Assembly (NCBI RefSeq): GCF_025165815.1
Contig: NZ_JAFFZE010000012.1
Span: 372,001-436,000, forward strand
Reading direction: 5' to 3'
Source: Actinophytocola gossypii
GTDB lineage: Bacteria; Actinomycetota; Actinomycetes; Mycobacteriales; Pseudonocardiaceae
DNA: 64,000 bases
Shown here: positions 43,858-52,139 of the stretch, in pieces
How the letters are laid out: every line of letters starts with the position of its first letter
Position numbering within the stretch: the first letter of the stretch is position 1
Notes under the pieces: model-generated
Database searches by the model: none
What the model was told of the DNA's origin: nothing
Seen by the model: only the letters and a program-made list of their open reading frames with translations
Position numbers and translations under genes: made by a program

Positions 43858-45117
43858 TTGAGCGACACCATGTCACTGTCCGAGGTGGATCTCACCGACA
43901 ACGACCGCTTTCTCGACGGTGTGACGCCGTGGCGGATGTTCGACGCCCTCCGCCGGCACGATCCCGTGCACTGGCAGCCGGAGCCGGCGCCCAACAGCGG
44001 TTTCTGGGCGGTGACGAGGCACGCGGACATCGTTCGGGTGGACCGGGACCCGGACACGTTCACCTCGACCCGGTTCGTCAACCTGGAGGAGGTCGACGAC
44101 GACCTCATGGAGATCCGCCGTTCCATGCTGGAGACCGACGGCCCCCGCCACCACACGCTGCGCCGGCTGCTGCAGCGGGACTTCTCGCACCGCGCGGTGG
44201 CCCAGTACGAGGTGTTCCTGCGCGGGCTGACGGCCCACACGCTCGACGCGGCGCTCGCCAAGGGCCGGTTCGACTTCGTCGCCGACATCGCCGCCGACTT
44301 CCCGATCAACGTGCTCGCCAGGATGCTCGACGTTCCCGACGGCGACACACGCAAGCTCATCGAGTGGGGCAACCGCATCATCGGCAACACCGACCCCGAC
44401 TACGCCGACGTGTTGCTGCACAGCGAGGAGAGCGAGCGCTACCGGAACCTGCCGTTCCGCAGCCCGGCCGCGCTCGAGGTCTTCGCCTACGGCAGGGCGC
44501 TGGCCGCCGAACGCCGGGGCGGCACGGGCACGGACCTGGTCAGCAAGCTCGCCAACCAGCTCCCCGCCGACGGGACCCCGTTGTCGGACAACGACTTCGA
44601 CAACTACTTCCTGCTGCTCGTGGTCGCCGGGAACGAGACCACCCGGCACGCCATCTCGCACTCGATGCTGGCGCTGCTACAGCACCCGGACCAACTCGCC
44701 CGCCTGCGGGAGGAGCCCGCCCTCATGCCCACCGCGGTGGAGGAGTTCCTGCGCTGGGCCTCGCCGGTCTACCACTTTCGCCGCACCGCGACCCGCGACG
44801 TCGAACTCGGCGGGACGCGGATCCGGGAAGGTGACAAGGTCGTGCTGTGGTTCGCCTCCGGCAACCGGGACGAGGACGTGTTCGACGATCCCTACACCTT
44901 CGACGTCGGCCGGCGGAACAACGACCACGTCACGTTCGGCAAGGGCAGCCCGCACTTCTGCCTCGGCAACACGCTCGCCCGCCTGGAGATCCGGGTCATC
45001 TTCGAGGAACTGCTGCCCAGGCTCGCCGACATCCGGCTGGCGGGCGAGGTGCGGCGGGTCCGGTCCAACTTCGTCAACGGCATCAAGGAGCTGCCGGTCG
45101 AGGTGACGCTCGCATGA
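43858..45117 (+). CDS. Cytochrome P450 of the amine/aromatic operon
   Basis: 419 aa. I-helix LLVVAGNETTRHAISHS (near 255), ExxR in EEFLRWASPVYHFRR and haem loop TFGKGSPHFCLGNTLARLEI with ligating Cys near 369. It resembles CYP124/125/268-like enzymes that hydroxylate chains or terpenoid-like groups (EEVDDDLMEIRRSMLETDG, PRHHTLRRLLQRDFSHRAV). In this operon it could oxidise the gamma-glutamyl amide at the carbon next to nitrogen or on the ring, with the ferredoxin and reductase at 34-35.5 kb as donors. TTG 43858 is preferred because GAGGAG lies 7 bp upstream; ATG 43870 is an alternative. Confidence 0.88.
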   Translation: MSDTMSLSEVDLTDNDRFLDGVTPWRMFDALRRHDPVHWQPEPAPNSGFWAVTRHADIVRVDRDPDTFTSTRFVNLEEVDDDLMEIRRSMLETDGPRHHTLRRLLQRDFSHRAVAQYEVFLRGLTAHTLDAALAKGRFDFVADIAADFPINVLARMLDVPDGDTRKLIEWGNRIIGNTDPDYADVLLHSEESERYRNLPFRSPAALEVFAYGRALAAERRGGTGTDLVSKLANQLPADGTPLSDNDFDNYFLLLVVAGNETTRHAISHSMLALLQHPDQLARLREEPALMPTAVEEFLRWASPVYHFRRTATRDVELGGTRIREGDKVVLWFASGNRDEDVFDDPYTFDVGRRNNDHVTFGKGSPHFCLGNTLARLEIRVIFEELLPRLADIRLAGEVRRVRSNFVNGIKELPVEVTLA

Positions 45118-46043
45118 CACCTCGGATGTTGATCGTCCTGAGCGAGAACTGGACCATGACGTCCGGCCGGGACCTGCCCCGGCTGGTCCGCTGGGCACAG
45201 GAGGCCGAGGACGCCGGCTTCGACGCCGTCATGGTCAGCGAACACGTCGTGCTCGGCCCCGACGCCGCCGAGCACGGCGTCATGGCCAACCCCCGCGACT
45301 ACGCGCTGCCCGGCAACCAGGACCCGGCCACGCCCTGGCCCAGCTCGCTGCCGCTGCTGTCGGCCATCGCGGCCGCGACCCGGCGCGTTCGACTGGTCGC
45401 CGGCGCGGTACTGGCGCCCCTGCGCCATCCCCTGCTACTGGCCAAGGAACTGGCCACCCTCGACCTGCTGAGCGAGGGCAGGCTCGTGGTGCTGCCGAGC
45501 GTGAGCTGGAGCCGGGACGAGTACGCCGCGCTCGGCGTGCCGTTCGGGAAGCGGGGGCGACTCCTCGACGAGCACCTCGAGGTGTGGCAGCAGGCGTGGG
45601 GGCCGTCTCCCGCCTCGTACGAGGGCGCCCACTACCGTTTCGCCGACGTGTACTGCGAACCCAAACCCCACCGGCCCGGCGGGCCGCCACTGTGGTTCGG
45701 CGGCGCGACCGTGCACGACCGCCTGCTGGCCCGGCTGGTCCGGTACGGCAAGGGCTTCAACCCGCTCGGCCGCCCGAGCCCGCAGGACCTTCGGCGGCTC
45801 ACGGACGGCCTGACCGCGGCCGGTCGGAGCATCGACGAGCTGGAGCTGGTCGGCGGCACCCGAGCGGTCTTCCCCGACGACCACTCCCCCGCCGACCTCG
45901 GCCGTGCCCTGGACACCATCCCCGCCCAGCAGGCCGAGGGCTTCACCACCTTCTGCGTCAAGCCGTCCCAGTTCACCGACGACCCCGACGCCGTCGGCGC
46001 CTTCTGCGCCGACGTGATGCGCCGGGTGTCGGTGTTCGGCTGA
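45114..46043 (+). CDS. LLM-class flavin-dependent oxidoreductase
   Basis: 309 aa, bacterial luciferase-like TIM barrel. DLPRLVRWAQEAEDAGFDAV, MVSEHVVLGPDA, LLSAIAAATRRVRLVAGAVL, HPLLLAKELATLDLLSEGRL and PSVSWSRDEYAALGVPFGKR are typical; the cofactor may be FMN or F420. It overlaps the P450 stop by 4 bp (ATGA), so the two act in the same pathway. A dehydrogenation or monooxygenation of the same intermediate is inferred. Convergent with the permease gene, 3 bp apart. Confidence 0.85.
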   Translation: MTPRMLIVLSENWTMTSGRDLPRLVRWAQEAEDAGFDAVMVSEHVVLGPDAAEHGVMANPRDYALPGNQDPATPWPSSLPLLSAIAAATRRVRLVAGAVLAPLRHPLLLAKELATLDLLSEGRLVVLPSVSWSRDEYAALGVPFGKRGRLLDEHLEVWQQAWGPSPASYEGAHYRFADVYCEPKPHRPGGPPLWFGGATVHDRLLARLVRYGKGFNPLGRPSPQDLRRLTDGLTAAGRSIDELELVGGTRAVFPDDHSPADLGRALDTIPAQQAEGFTTFCVKPSQFTDDPDAVGAFCADVMRRVSVFG

Positions 46044-46046
46044 GGC

Positions 46047-47504
46047 TCAGCTGAGCTCCGCGGTCAGGTCCTTCGTCGCGGTGGGGCTGAGCCGGCCACG
46101 GACCGCGCCGTAGGCGAGGAAACCCAGCACGAACGCCACCGGCACGGTGAGCATCAGGACCACCGCCGTGACGCCGGTGCCGCCGGCCAGGGTGTCGAAG
46201 TTGGCCAGCACCAGGACCAACGCGGCGACCATCGTGACCACCGAGAGCAGCGGCGCCACCCGGGTGTGCCAGGCTCGGCCGTCCTGTTCGGGGTTGGCGC
46301 GGAAGTACCAGAACGCCGCCACCGAGCTCAGCGCGTAGAGGCCGAGGATGCCGATCACGCCGACACCGGACCCCCAGAAGAACAGCGTGGCGACCGGGTC
46401 CGCCCCGGCCAGCATGAACGGCGCCATGAGCACAACGATCGACACGGTCTGCGTCATCGACGCCACGTAGGGCGCCTTCGTCCTCGGGTGCACCGCGGAC
46501 AGTCGCCGTGGGAGCACCCCGTCGCGGCCCACCGTGAACAGGTAGCGGGATATGCCGTTGTGGAAGGCGAGTGTCGCGGCGAACATCGACGTGATCACGA
46601 AGGCGCTCATCGCGTGTGGCGCCCACGCGCCGAGGTAGGTGCCGCCCGCGCCGAAGACGAAGGCCGCCGGGTCACCGGACTCCACCGCGGCGCCGGCCGA
46701 GGCCACCGCACCCGACGGGCCGTACCCGACGATCAGGGTCCAGGACATGAACAGGAAGAACCCGGTGATGAGCAGGACCGACAGGTAGGTCGCCCGCGCC
46801 ACCGTCCGCTTCGGACTGCGGGCCTCCTCCCCGTAGATCGCACTGGACTCGAAGCCGAACATCGACGCGAAGCCGAACACCAGCGCCACCCCCGGCGCAC
46901 CGCTCAGCGCACCCTCGAGCGAGAACACCTGGGAGACCCCGAGGCCCTCGCCGGCGCCGCCCCGCACCAGGATCACCAGGCCGAGCACCAGCATGATGCC
47001 CCACTCCAGCGCCATCAGGACCCCCAGCACCCGCGCGCCGAGCTCGATCCGCAGGTAGCCGAACACCTGCACCAGCACGACCAGCCCGAGCGTCACCGCC
47101 CACCAGGGCAGCCGCAGCCCGGTCCACGACTCGAGCGCGGCACCGCCGACGACGCCGAAGAAGCCGTAGACGGCCGCCTGGATCGCGGTGTACGACCAGA
47201 CCGCCACGCCAGCCGCGCCCAGGCCGGTGCGCAGGCCGAGCCCGCGACCGACGTAGGCGTAGAGCGCGCCTGCGTTGGTGACCCGCCGCGACATCGCGAC
47301 GAAGCCGACGCAGAACACCAGCAACACCAGTCCGACGGCGACATAACCCAGTGACACGCCGAGCCCGTTGCCGACGACCATCGCGCTCGGGACCGCACCG
47401 GTAAGGCCGACCAGCGGACTGGCCGCCGCGAGGACGAGGAACACGATGCCGGCCGCGGAGATCGCATCCCGCTTGAGCCCACCAGCGGGCTGATCAGTGA
47501 CCAT
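46047..47504 (-). CDS. APC-superfamily amino-acid/amine permease
   Basis: 485 aa with about 12 membrane segments, for example ISAAGIVFLVLAAASPLVGL with TGAVP, VAVWSYTAIQAAVYGFFGVV and AFVITSMFAATLAFHNGISRY. The TM1 region contains the unwound-helix glycine motif used for substrate binding in this family. Family members import amino acids or amines with protons. It is the last gene of the minus-strand operon with the two amidohydrolases, which suggests import of their amine product. ATG 47504 follows GAAGGAC, 10 bp after the amidohydrolase stop. Confidence 0.88.
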   Translation of the reverse strand: MVTDQPAGGLKRDAISAAGIVFLVLAAASPLVGLTGAVPSAMVVGNGLGVSLGYVAVGLVLLVFCVGFVAMSRRVTNAGALYAYVGRGLGLRTGLGAAGVAVWSYTAIQAAVYGFFGVVGGAALESWTGLRLPWWAVTLGLVVLVQVFGYLRIELGARVLGVLMALEWGIMLVLGLVILVRGGAGEGLGVSQVFSLEGALSGAPGVALVFGFASMFGFESSAIYGEEARSPKRTVARATYLSVLLITGFFLFMSWTLIVGYGPSGAVASAGAAVESGDPAAFVFGAGGTYLGAWAPHAMSAFVITSMFAATLAFHNGISRYLFTVGRDGVLPRRLSAVHPRTKAPYVASMTQTVSIVVLMAPFMLAGADPVATLFFWGSGVGVIGILGLYALSSVAAFWYFRANPEQDGRAWHTRVAPLLSVVTMVAALVLVLANFDTLAGGTGVTAVVLMLTVPVAFVLGFLAYGAVRGRLSPTATKDLTAELS

Positions 47505-47514
47505 GGAAAGTCCT

Positions 47515-49335
47515 TCAGTGTCGATGAGTCATCTCGGCCAGCCGGCAGCAGCACGTGCCGTTCTGGAGGTGGGCCAGCCCGCGCTCGGGACTGACGGCGA
47601 CGGGCCGGGCGGTCGGGGCACCTTCGTGAACCACCCGCCCGCCCACCACGGTCGCCGTGACGGGCAGGTCGACCAGTTCGTGCGGGTCGACGGCCAGCAC
47701 GTCGCCGCCGACGACGCAGACGTCCGCGACCATGCCCTCGGCGAGCGTGCCCTTCCAGGCGGTCGCGTGGTCCTGCCACGCGGGCGTCCGGGTGTAGGTC
47801 GCGAGCGCCTCGGGCAGCGTGATGCGCTCGGCCTCGCCGGCGACGCCGCCGAACATGCCCTCGCGCAGCACGGCGGACATCACCCCCTGCAACCAACTCG
47901 GCGAGGTCACCGGCGCGTCCGAGGAACTGGACACCCGCACACCCAGGTCGAGCGCGCTGCGGTACGGCCACTGGTAGTCCGTGCGCTCCGGTCCGAGCAC
48001 CGGGTCGAGCGTGCGGCCGAGCAGGTACTTGATGGTCGCGTTCATGTTCACGCCGATGTCGTGCCGCGCCATCGTCCGCAGCGTCGTCCGCGGAGTGAGG
48101 TCGCCGTGGATCACGTAGTGGCGCGGATCCCCACGACGCCCGGCCTTGAGGTACCCCGCGACGACCGCGTCGATCGTCGCGTCGCCGGTGGCGTGCGTGC
48201 CGACCTGCATGCCGGCGCGCGCGGCGATGCGGATCAGCTCGTGCAGGTTGGCGACCTGCTCGGCGACGGTCGCGCCGTCGATGACCAGGCTGCCGTTGGT
48301 GCCGTCCAGGTACGGCTCGGAAAGCCACGCCGTCTTCGCCGCGGTCGGGATGCCGTCGGCGAACAACTTGACCCCGGCGACCCGCAGCACCCGCGGGTCG
48401 ACACCCCGCGGCGGGCGGTACGCGGCCAGGACGTCGCGCAGTTGCTGTGGTGCGGTGCCGCCGCGCAACAGGGCGTTGACGCGCACGCCGAGCGCGCCGG
48501 CGCGTGCCTTCTCCGCGTAGATCGCCAGCGTGTCCAGGTCGATACCGGGCTCGGTGATGCTCGTGATGCCCTGCTCGAGCAGCATCCCGATGCCGGTGTC
48601 GATGCTCTGCGCCACCTCCTCCCGGGTGAACGGCGGCACCAGCGCGCGGACCAGGCCGGCGGCGGTCTCGCGCAGCACACCGGTGGGCTCCCCCGCGGCG
48701 TCCTTCTCGATCACACCGCCGGTGGGCGGCACGGTGTCCCTGGTGATGCCGGCCAGCCGCAGCGCGACGGAGTTGACGGCCACCGCGTGGCCCGAGAAGT
48801 CGGTGAGGATGACCGGGTGGTCGCCGGTGACCGGGTCGAGGTCGGTGCGCCGCGGCGGGCGCGGCAGCCGGTTGTCGTTCCAGCCCGTGCCGCGGATCCA
48901 GCTGTCCGGCGAGGGCGCCTCCCCGACCGCCGTGCGCACCACGGCCACCAGGTCCTCGATCGTCGCCGTGTCCACGTCGTAGGAGAACGGCGGCAGGTTC
49001 AGTCCGAGGGCGTTGAGGTGGACGTGGGAGTCGTTGATACCGGGCAGCACCGTCCCGCCACCGGCGTCGAGCACCCGCGTGCGTTTGCCGATGAGCCGGC
49101 ACACCTCGCGGTCCCGGCCGACGGCGACCACCCGGCCGCCTCGCACCGCGAGCGCCTCCGCCACGCGGAACCGACGGTCGAGGACCAGGACCCGGCCGCC
49201 GCGGACGACCAGGTCCGCACCGAAGCCGCCTCGGCTCGCCTGCGCGGACGTTCCGGTCAGTGAACTCGCGGCCGCGGCACCCGCGACGGCGGCCGTTCCC
49301 CGCAGCAGCGTCCGACGGCCCACTTCATGACTCAT
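47515..49335 (-). CDS. Tat-exported amidohydrolase family 3 (YtcJ/NfdA-like), copy 2
   Basis: 606 aa. Twin-arginine signal GRRTLLRGTAAVAGAAAASS, then DLVVRGGRVLVLDRRFRVAE (N-terminal beta sandwich), the metal HxH in NDSHVHLNALGLNLP (near 97), SWIRGTGWNDNRLP, VGTHATGDATIDAVVAGY and a late SSSDAPVTSP with the catalytic Asp. This group includes N-substituted formamide deformylase of similar length (about 605 aa), which frees amines from N-formyl amides. The export signal implies action outside the cell. 12 bp downstream of the paralogous first copy; ATG 49335 follows AAGGAG. Confidence 0.85.
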   Translation of the reverse strand: MSHEVGRRTLLRGTAAVAGAAAASSLTGTSAQASRGGFGADLVVRGGRVLVLDRRFRVAEALAVRGGRVVAVGRDREVCRLIGKRTRVLDAGGGTVLPGINDSHVHLNALGLNLPPFSYDVDTATIEDLVAVVRTAVGEAPSPDSWIRGTGWNDNRLPRPPRRTDLDPVTGDHPVILTDFSGHAVAVNSVALRLAGITRDTVPPTGGVIEKDAAGEPTGVLRETAAGLVRALVPPFTREEVAQSIDTGIGMLLEQGITSITEPGIDLDTLAIYAEKARAGALGVRVNALLRGGTAPQQLRDVLAAYRPPRGVDPRVLRVAGVKLFADGIPTAAKTAWLSEPYLDGTNGSLVIDGATVAEQVANLHELIRIAARAGMQVGTHATGDATIDAVVAGYLKAGRRGDPRHYVIHGDLTPRTTLRTMARHDIGVNMNATIKYLLGRTLDPVLGPERTDYQWPYRSALDLGVRVSSSSDAPVTSPSWLQGVMSAVLREGMFGGVAGEAERITLPEALATYTRTPAWQDHATAWKGTLAEGMVADVCVVGGDVLAVDPHELVDLPVTATVVGGRVVHEGAPTARPVAVSPERGLAHLQNGTCCCRLAEMTHRH

Positions 49336-49347
49336 GTCGACTCTCCT

Positions 49348-51168
49348 TCAGCAGTGCGCGCACATGTGCTCCGGCCGGGCGCCCGCCGCCACGGTCGCCG
49401 CCGGTGCGGCGTCCGAAGCGTCGTAGGCGACCGTGCCGCCGACCACGGTCCAGGCGACCGGGACGGCCGAGATGTCGTGCGGATCCATCGCGAGCCGGCC
49501 CCGGTCGTCGAGGAGACGGTGGTCCAGAACGCAGACGTCCGCCGCCATCCCGGGCCGCAGCGTGCCCTTCCAGTTCTCCGCGTTGTCCTGCCAGGCCGCG
49601 GCGGTCGTGTAGGTCCGCAGCGCGTCGCGTAGTCCGATCCGTTCGTCCGGACCGGACACCGCGCCGGAACCGCCTTCCCGCAGCAGCGCGGTTTCCAAGC
49701 CCTGCCGCCAGTCCGGGGACACGTTCGGCGCGTCCGACGCGCTCGTCACCGTCACACCCGCACGCAGCGCCGACCGGTACGGCGTCTGGTAGGCGGCCCG
49801 CTCGGCACCGACCACCGCGGGTTGGGAGTCGGCGATCAGGTGCTTGATGTTCGGGTTGAGGCTCACCCCGCACCCGTTCCAGGCCAGCAGGCGCAGGGTC
49901 TCCGGCCACGCGAAGTCACCGTGGATGACGTAGTGCCTGCTACGGTGCCTGTCGTGCCGGGTTCGGCATCGCGCGTACGCGGCGGCCACGGCGTCGATCG
50001 CGGCGTCGCCCGTGGCGTGCGTGCCCACCTGCAGCCCTGCCTGGTGAACCAACCGGATCATGGCGGTCAGCTCGGCGGCCCTCTCCTCGTCGGTGTCCCC
50101 GGCCGTCACCAGGCTCCCCCTGCCGCCACCGATGTACGGTTCGCGCATCCACGCCGTCCGACTGGCTATGGGCACCCCGTCGGCCCGGAGCTTCACCCCG
50201 GTCATGGCGAACCAGCGCGGATCGGTCCTCACTGGCGGCGCCGCCAGGATCTCCCGCACCTGGTCGACCGATACCGGGTACGTGTCGTCCGCCCGGTTCG
50301 CCAGCGCGGTGACCCGGACCCGCAGCGACCCGTTCCCGGCCTTGTCCGCGTAGAGCCGTCGCGCGGTCTCACCGAGGCCGGGCTCGGTGTAGCTGGTGAT
50401 TCCCAGGCTCAGCAGCACGTCGATGGTCTTCTCGATCGCGTCCGCCTGTTCCTCCTCAGTGAACGGCGGAATGTGAGCGTTCACCAAGCCCATGGCCGTC
50501 TCCAGGAGAAGCCCGGTCGGCTCGCCGGCGGGGTCCTTCACGATGACCCCGCCCGGGGGCGCGGGCGTCGTGGCTGTCACCCCGGCGATCTCCAGGGCCT
50601 TGCTGTTGACCCACAACTGGTGGTTCGACCAGTCCAACAACGCCACCGGATGGTTGGGCGCGACAGCATCCAGGTCCGCTCGCGTCGGTGGCCTGCCCTC
50701 CGCGAACTTCGCGTCGTCCCAACCTTTCCCGCGAACCCACGCTCCCGGTTCGGCCTGCGCCACGGCCTCGCCGACGACCGCCGCGACATCCACGATGGAC
50801 GCGAGATCCACGTTCACGTTGTACGGCGGAAGCGACAGCCCGGTACGCAATCCGTGCAGGTGTGAGTCGTTGATTCCCGGTAGGACGGTGCGGCCCCGCA
50901 GGTTGATCACTTCCGTCCGCCGACCGATGAACCGGCGCACCGAGCGGTCGTCGCCGACGTGGACCACCCGGCCGTTCCGCATGGCCACGGCCTCCGCGAC
51001 GGTGAACCGCCGGTCCATGACCAGCACCTGCCCGCCGTGCAGCACCAGCTCGGCCGCGCCGTTGGCCGCACCCGCCCGCCCCGGCAACGCTCCCGCCACC
51101 ACCGACCCGGCGGCAACGGCCGCCACACCCCGCAACACCCCCCGGCGCCCGATGTGCAAGTCATCCAT
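49348..51168 (-). CDS. Tat-exported amidohydrolase family 3 (YtcJ/NfdA-like), copy 1
   Basis: 606 aa, exactly the length of the downstream copy and similar throughout, so a tandem duplication. Signal GRRGVLRGVAAVAAGSVVAG, metal HxH in NDSHLHGLRTGLSLP, AWVRGKGWDDAKFAEGR, GTHATGDAAIDAVAAAY, YVIHGDFAWPETL and SASDAPNVSP. ATG 51168 is chosen because GAGGAG lies 7 bp upstream; an upstream ATG at 51207 has none. First gene of the three-gene operon driven by the promoter at 51231-51259. Divergence between copies suggests different amide substrates. Confidence 0.85.
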   Translation of the reverse strand: MDDLHIGRRGVLRGVAAVAAGSVVAGALPGRAGAANGAAELVLHGGQVLVMDRRFTVAEAVAMRNGRVVHVGDDRSVRRFIGRRTEVINLRGRTVLPGINDSHLHGLRTGLSLPPYNVNVDLASIVDVAAVVGEAVAQAEPGAWVRGKGWDDAKFAEGRPPTRADLDAVAPNHPVALLDWSNHQLWVNSKALEIAGVTATTPAPPGGVIVKDPAGEPTGLLLETAMGLVNAHIPPFTEEEQADAIEKTIDVLLSLGITSYTEPGLGETARRLYADKAGNGSLRVRVTALANRADDTYPVSVDQVREILAAPPVRTDPRWFAMTGVKLRADGVPIASRTAWMREPYIGGGRGSLVTAGDTDEERAAELTAMIRLVHQAGLQVGTHATGDAAIDAVAAAYARCRTRHDRHRSRHYVIHGDFAWPETLRLLAWNGCGVSLNPNIKHLIADSQPAVVGAERAAYQTPYRSALRAGVTVTSASDAPNVSPDWRQGLETALLREGGSGAVSGPDERIGLRDALRTYTTAAAWQDNAENWKGTLRPGMAADVCVLDHRLLDDRGRLAMDPHDISAVPVAWTVVGGTVAYDASDAAPAATVAAGARPEHMCAHC

Positions 51169-51230
51169 CTGCCCGCTCCTCACGATCACGAACTCGGAGG
51201 TGTGCACCGACTCCGATGTCGGTGCCCGAA

Positions 51231-51259
51231 ATAATGTTCGGACCCAAACGACATGTCAA
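51231..51259 (-). promoter_or_regulatory. Consensus promoter with regulon operator E in its spacer
   Basis: Minus strand: -35 TTGACA (51254-51259), a 17-bp spacer and -10 CATTAT (51231-51236). The spacer contains TCGTTTGGGTCCGAA, the shared palindrome. This is the best sigma-70-type promoter in the window. It shows directly how a bound MarR dimer would block transcription of the amidohydrolase-permease operon 63 bp downstream. Confidence 0.8.
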
Positions 51260-51809
51260 GGGGTACCGCCCGACACGGTCACCGCCACCGCTGCCACACG
51301 GCGCTGGCGGCGGTCACACGGCCACGTCGGTGGGCATGGCCGTCCGGCGCCGGCGCAAAGCCACCGTGGTGTCGCGGCGCAGGACGAGCGCGACCACCGC
51401 GTGCCGCGAGCCCGCTGCCCGCACCGCCAGCTCGGCGACGTCGGCGAGCGCTGAGGCACCGACGTGTTCGCGGTACTCGTGCCGCACGCCGCTGCGCGCC
51501 GAGATGCTCGGCATGCCGACGCCGCTCGACCTGGTCGACCAGATCGAGCGGATCGCCGAGGAGCACCGGACCAGCACCTGGCGCCACGTGGGTCAACCGT
51601 CCGAACAGGACATGACATGCCAGGCGGCGGGGCCTATGCGGTGGAAGAGCACACTGCCGCCTGGCCCTGGTTCGAAGCCGGACCGGCGTGCGGCTGTATC
51701 GCACGACGCAGGTGTAGGGCCAGGCGATCCGGACTATGCCACTCCATATGGACCACCACACGGGTGTGATGAGCACGGCCCGCCGCGGCCCGGGCCGGCT
51801 TGAGCGCCC
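51260..51809. other. 0.55-kb stretch with gene scraps only
   Basis: A plus-strand piece (MLGMPTPLDLVDQIERIAEE, followed by HRTSTWRHVGQP, about 51510-51600) and a minus-strand piece (ASALADVAELAVRAAGSRHA, about 51380-51460) are protein-like, but neither has a start or a complete domain. Probably debris of deleted genes. Confidence 0.4.
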
Positions 51810-52010
51810 GTGGTGGTGGCGTCTGTGTGGCCGCCGGGCTGGGCCGTCGCGGTCTTCCTCGTCGCGGGCGTCATCACGGTGATCGGTGCCGTTCGACTGG
51901 CCGGGTTGGGCGACGCGCTCTCCGACCGCACCGGGTGGGATGAAGCGATCTTCGGCGCGGTCTTCTTCGGCCTGGTCACCCCGCTGTCCGGCATCGTGAC
52001 GACCGGGTCA
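51810..52010 (+). pseudogene. N-terminal fragment of a cation/calcium exchanger-like membrane protein
   Basis: WAVAVFLVAGVITVIGAVRL, GLGDALSDRTGWDEAIFGAV and FFGLVTPLSGIVTT are the first two membrane helices of a sodium/calcium-exchanger-like family with its Gly-Glu-Ala-x-x-G region. After GIVTT the frame becomes Arg/Pro-rich and stays so, so the remaining helices have been lost. The beginning is taken at GTG 51810; no ribosome site is seen. Confidence 0.5.
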
Positions 52011-52139
52011 GCGCCACGGCGTGCGCGGAGACGTCCGGCAGGGTCGCCGTGTCCTTCCCCGGGACGGAGCCTCGTAGCAGCCCACCGCGCCGGTGCGGCT
52101 GTGCTCGCCGCCGAGGACGGCCTCGACGTCAAGGAACTC

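Noticed and set aside
51670-51790. tRNA-like GGTTCGAAGCC string
   Set aside because: No acceptor stem, D arm or anticodon stem can be folded around it.
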